This document shows, piece by piece, positions 57,822 through 60,438 of a stretch of 60,438 bases of DNA (the stretch's first letter is position 1; every line of letters begins with the position of its first letter). The position numbers were made by a program, and so were the translations under genes. The stretch covers positions 1 to 60,438 of the forward strand of contig CAZMGD010000010.1 of NCBI GenBank assembly GCA_964565705.1. Reading direction: 5' to 3'. The notes below the pieces were generated by a model, which searched no databases, was not told where the DNA came from, and saw only the letters and a list, made by a program, of their open reading frames with translations. The stretch comes from CAZMGD01 sp964565705 (GTDB lineage: Bacteria > Actinomycetota > Acidimicrobiia > Acidimicrobiales > Ilumatobacteraceae).

Positions 57822-57877
57822 CCCGCCGGTACGAAATCTGGACTTCACGCGGTGCCCGAACGGCGCGACAGTTCACC

Positions 57878-58576
57878 ATGCGCGAGTACGGCAGGTTCTG
57901 CCCCGTGGCTCTGGCCACCGACGTGGTCGCCGATCCGTGGACACCGATGATCCTGCGCGAGCTGATCCTTGGCAACACGCGGTTCAACGACATCGCCCGG
58001 GGGCTGCCGGGCATCTCCCGGTCGCTGCTGGTTCAGCGGCTCAAGCACCTGGAGCGGTTCGGGGTGCTGGTGCGCTGGCCATCGGCGAGCGGCCGAGGTC
58101 ACGAATACGTGTTGACCCCGGCCGGCAAGGACCTGGAGCGCGTGGTCATGCTGCTCGGCGAGTGGGCCGTCGAGTGGCTCTATCAGGAGCTGCGGCCCGA
58201 AGACGTCGACGTCATCACCCTGACCTGGTGGATGCACCGCATGGTCGACCAGTCACAGCTGCCATCGTCCTCGAGGGTCGTCGTCCAGTTCGACCACACG
58301 GCGCCGGACCGCCGGTCGATCTGGATGCTCCTCGACCGTGGCGACCCGTCCGTGTGCATCCAGCACCCCGGCATGGACCCTGACATCGTCCTGACCGGCC
58401 CGACCCTTGCGTTCGCCAACGTCTTCAGTGGCCTGACCACCTGGCCGCATGCGTTGCGCGACGAGGAGATCCGCTACGCCGGCCCGCCCAACCTGATGCG
58501 CAACCTGACCCGCTGGTTCCGGCCCAGTCCCTTCGCCCCGGCGATGGCCGCCGCCGCCGCAGCAGCCACCCCCTGA
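57878..58576 (+). CDS. HxlR family winged-helix regulator
   Basis: This 232-residue protein starts at ATG 57878. The HxlR domain reads YGRFCPVALATDVVADPWTPMILRELILGNTRFNDIARGLPGISRSLLVQRLKHLERFGVLVRW and ends TPAGKDLERVVMLLGEWAVEWL. The Cys of FCPV is at the usual redox-sensing position. A C-terminal 110-residue extension (VVVQFDHTAPDRRSIWMLLDRGDPSVCIQHPG) resembles an SCP2-like ligand domain. It probably represses the divergent dehydrogenase gene and itself through the operator between them. Confidence 0.85.
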   Translation: MREYGRFCPVALATDVVADPWTPMILRELILGNTRFNDIARGLPGISRSLLVQRLKHLERFGVLVRWPSASGRGHEYVLTPAGKDLERVVMLLGEWAVEWLYQELRPEDVDVITLTWWMHRMVDQSQLPSSSRVVVQFDHTAPDRRSIWMLLDRGDPSVCIQHPGMDPDIVLTGPTLAFANVFSGLTTWPHALRDEEIRYAGPPNLMRNLTRWFRPSPFAPAMAAAAAAATP

Positions 58577-58624
58577 TTCTCGGGAGCAGATCGGGTGCCA
58601 GAGCACCCGAATCGCTCCCGAGAA
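58577..58624. repeat. intergenic palindrome P4 (imperfect)
   Basis: The outer arms TTCTCGGGAGC (58577-58587) and GCTCCCGAGAA (58614-58624) pair exactly. The inner arms around CGGGTGC/GCACCCG pair with three mismatches in between. The right flank is CGGAGGAGG. Its ends match P1-P3. It lies between convergent genes. Confidence 0.8.
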
Positions 58625-58652
58625 CGGAGGAGGCGCTCGGTGCCGACACGCC

Positions 58653-59864
58653 CTAGAAGAAGCTGCCGCAGCGGGGGAGGGGGCGCTGGTTGAAGAGGCG
58701 GTCGGCGCGAGCGAGCGTCGCCGGGTCGGCGGGCTGCAGCAGCATCGGCGTCGTGGCGATCTCCGTCCACGACGTGGCGCCCATGTAGGCGGCGCCGAGG
58801 GCAGCGACGTCGACGACGAGGTCGGCTGGACCACCGGCGTCGGCGTGGTCGACCGTGCCACCGGCGATCCGCCAGCGGCCGGTGTTGTGGCCGAGGATCG
58901 GATCATGGACCTCGAGGGTGATCGGCTCCTCGCTGGAGTACGTGCGGGCGGCGAGGGCGACGCCGACGTCGAGCAGGCGCACCCACTGCTCGTCCCACAG
59001 CGACTTCACCTTGAGCGCCCTCCGGTCGACGAGGAACCACTTCACCAGGTCGTCGATCGGGCGCTCCTCGGCCTTGACGAGGCGGACGAGGTCGAGCTCG
59101 AACACGTACCTCCACAGTGCGGCTTCGGCGTCGGCGTTCGCGCCCCAGAGGTCGAGCACCTGGGCGCTCGCCTCGGCATCGGCGCCGTCGGGGTACTCCG
59201 ACTCGATGTCGACGTAGCCGTCCGGCGTTGCGTCGGCGTCGAGGTGGAGCACGATCTGGCGGGCGCGGCTGCGGTCGAGGAACGTGCCGAAGAAGCGCTT
59301 CCACATCCAGTCGGGCCGACGGACGACGCCGGGCCGGGTGTAGGCGATCCGTTCGTACAGCGGCGGCACGACGTCGAAGAACTCGCTGCGGTCGAGGAAC
59401 CGGTAGCTGCCGGTCGTGCCGACGTCAGGGTGCATGCGAGCGCCGCGGATCTCGACGTCCATCGCCTCACCGGACATGCCGAACCCGAAGCGCTGGTAGA
59501 TCGTGGCCTCGCTCGCCCGCAGGCTGGCGAGGGGCCGCTGCTGGTCGTGGGCATCGTGCAGCATCCGCCGCATGATCCCGGTCAGGATGCCCCGGCGTGT
59601 GTGCGTGGCCTGCACGCCGATCCGGGTCACCCCAGCGGTCTGCAAGATCTCGCCGCCGGGCACGGATGTGGCGAGGAAGAAGAACGCGCCGTGGCCGACG
59701 CAGCGACCGTCGTCCCACGCCGAGATGCTGTGGCTGTTCTCCCACGTGGTGGTGCGCTGCGGCCAGTCCTCGTCACTGACCGGACCGAAGTGCAGCGCCA
59801 GACCGAACGTGTCCGAGGCCGCTCGCCACTCGTCGGGCCCGGTGACGCGCAGTTCGTACGACAT
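58653..59864 (-). CDS. Eis-like GNAT acetyltransferase
   Basis: This 403-residue protein has the three-part layout of mycobacterial Eis. The N-terminal GNAT contains the acetyl-CoA loop RIGVQATHTRRGILTGIMRRMLHDA (about residues 85-110) and ASEATIYQRFGFGMSGEAM. A second GNAT-like domain covers about 150-300. The SCP2-like C-terminus ends RPLPRCGSFF; the terminal Phe carboxylate is the catalytic base in Eis. The length matches Eis (about 400 residues). Eis acetylates amines such as aminoglycosides and polyamines; the substrate here is unknown. TAGCGT lies 8 nt before the ATG. Confidence 0.88.
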   Translation of the reverse strand: MSYELRVTGPDEWRAASDTFGLALHFGPVSDEDWPQRTTTWENSHSISAWDDGRCVGHGAFFFLATSVPGGEILQTAGVTRIGVQATHTRRGILTGIMRRMLHDAHDQQRPLASLRASEATIYQRFGFGMSGEAMDVEIRGARMHPDVGTTGSYRFLDRSEFFDVVPPLYERIAYTRPGVVRRPDWMWKRFFGTFLDRSRARQIVLHLDADATPDGYVDIESEYPDGADAEASAQVLDLWGANADAEAALWRYVFELDLVRLVKAEERPIDDLVKWFLVDRRALKVKSLWDEQWVRLLDVGVALAARTYSSEEPITLEVHDPILGHNTGRWRIAGGTVDHADAGGPADLVVDVAALGAAYMGATSWTEIATTPMLLQPADPATLARADRLFNQRPLPRCGSFF

Positions 59865-59906
59865 GGGTGGCGACGCTACTGAGCGGTCACCGCCGTGATG
59901 TCACGA

Positions 59907-59930
59907 CGTTGGTCGACCGGTCGACCAACG
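59907..59930 (-). terminator. 24-bp perfect palindrome after the sigma-factor gene
   Basis: A perfect palindrome (centre CCGG at 59917-59920) lies inside wider arms GTCACCG (59886-59892) and CGGTGAC (59931-59937). It is 30 bp past the sigma-factor stop and 42 bp before the Eis-like start. It could be a terminator or an operator for the Eis-like gene. Confidence 0.55.
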
Positions 59931-59960
59931 CGGTGACATGGCCATCTGGCCGAGCTCGGC

Positions 59961-60438
59961 TCAGACGGCGAGCAGGTCGCGGGCGCCGGTGTCGCTGCTC
60001 GGGTGGCGCAGCTTGCTCATCGCCCGGGCCTCGATCTGGCGGATCCGCTCGCGGGTGAGGTTGAAGTGCTCGCCGACCTCTTCCAGCGTGCGTGGCTCGC
60101 CGCGGTCGAGACCGAAGCGCAGCTTGAGGATCTCGCGCTCACGCTCGTCGAGGGGGGCCAGCAGACGGCTGATCTCCTCCGGCAGGAGCGCGGTCGCAGC
60201 CACCTCGAACGGGCTCTCCGCGGATCGGTCCTCCACGACGTCACCGAGCTCGGCATCGCCGTCCTCGCGCAGCGGCTCGCTGAGCGACAGGGGCTCGGCG
60301 GCGAAGCGCAGCGCCTCGGTGACCTTGTCCTCCGGCATCTCGACCTCGCGCGACAGCTCCGACAGGGTGGCCGGGCGGCCCAGCTTCAGCTCGAGGCGGG
60401 CACGGGCCTTCTGGAGGCGGGCGAGCGTGTCGCCGGCG
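59961..60438 (-). CDS. primary-type sigma factor, C-terminal part (runs off the window)
   Basis: About 159 codons are visible; the gene continues past the right edge. Region 3 is RLQKARARLELKLGRPATLSELSREVEMPEDKVTEALRFA, and region 4 is LAPLDEREREILKLRFGLDRGEPRTLEEVGEHFNLTRERIRQIEARAMSKLRHP, with the classic -35-recognition helix. Spacing and sequence fit RpoD/HrdB/SigB-type factors rather than ECF. Whether it is the essential sigma factor or a stationary-phase paralogue cannot be told without the missing part. Confidence 0.9.
   Translation of the reverse strand, partial: AGDTLARLQKARARLELKLGRPATLSELSREVEMPEDKVTEALRFAAEPLSLSEPLREDGDAELGDVVEDRSAESPFEVAATALLPEEISRLLAPLDEREREILKLRFGLDRGEPRTLEEVGEHFNLTRERIRQIEARAMSKLRHPSSDTGARDLLAV

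Overview
The window is a piece of a high-GC actinobacterial chromosome. A lineage near the Acidimicrobiia (Ilumatobacter-like) is my best guess. This is inferred from the mix of actinobacterial families (paired ArsA/Get3-like ATPases, DUF3516 helicase, GlnR with type I and type II glutamine synthetases, Eis-type acetyltransferase, an RsiG-like protein) and from the many genes that appear leaderless: a TAnnnT -10 hexamer followed 6-8 nt later by ATG or GTG. No phage, insertion sequence, CRISPR array or rRNA was seen. There is one tRNA (Pro, CGG). Two 100-N scaffold gaps (49679-49778, 55462-55561) both lie inside repeats.

Layout. 1-2.6 kb: tRNA-Pro, a degenerate receiver protein and a two-gene ArsA/Get3-like ATPase operon, all on the minus strand. 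2.6-10.6 kb: a plus-strand envelope block (NfeD-like protein, lipoprotein, DUF2207 protein, methyltransferase, TerB-like/CbbX-type AAA ATPase, membrane coiled-coil protein, PspA, FxsA). 10.7-13.9 kb: an iron-sulphur group (Mrp carrier, SufR-like regulator, A-type carrier) and a Tat-type lipoprotein. 14-24 kb: a compact iron-sulphur/molybdopterin fusion, a Ski2-like helicase, RidA, a 51-residue membrane protein, a PLP decarboxylase with an 8-oxoguanine-deaminase-like amidohydrolase, and a YfhO-like membrane protein. 24-30 kb: a giant alpha-2-macroglobulin without its thioester, and a vapC remnant.

30-37 kb: nitrogen and NAD metabolism: glnII, glnA and a GlnR-like regulator run in one direction with structured intergenic RNA, followed by a lipoprotein and NAD synthetase. 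37-39.4 kb: histidine phosphatase, MoaD-like protein, an RsiG-like c-di-GMP-binding anti-sigma candidate, and gpsA. 39.5-46.3 kb: a translationally coupled operon of transglutaminase-DUF2126, circularly permuted ATP-grasp/alpha-E fusion and a second transglutaminase, the predicted peptide-ligation system of the amidoligase literature. 46.6-51 kb: thiolase/DUF35 pair, a zinc-ribbon Thr/Pro-rich membrane protein and a class C beta-lactamase-like hydrolase.

51-56.6 kb holds the most striking locus: an ECF-like sigma factor coupled to a small protein, a TPR-CHAT protease encoded just upstream of them, and, divergently, a subtilisin-like protease with no signal peptide, a VNPNPG tandem array and a Cys/His cluster. 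Two near-identical 13-bp palindromes sit between the two proteases. This could be a two-protease circuit linked to a sigma factor. 56.6-60.4 kb: acyl-CoA dehydrogenase with a divergent HxlR regulator, an Eis-like acetyltransferase, and the 3' end of a primary-type sigma factor.

Across the window at least five intergenic hairpins share flanking sequence but differ by compensatory changes in the stem, which points to a dispersed palindromic element family.
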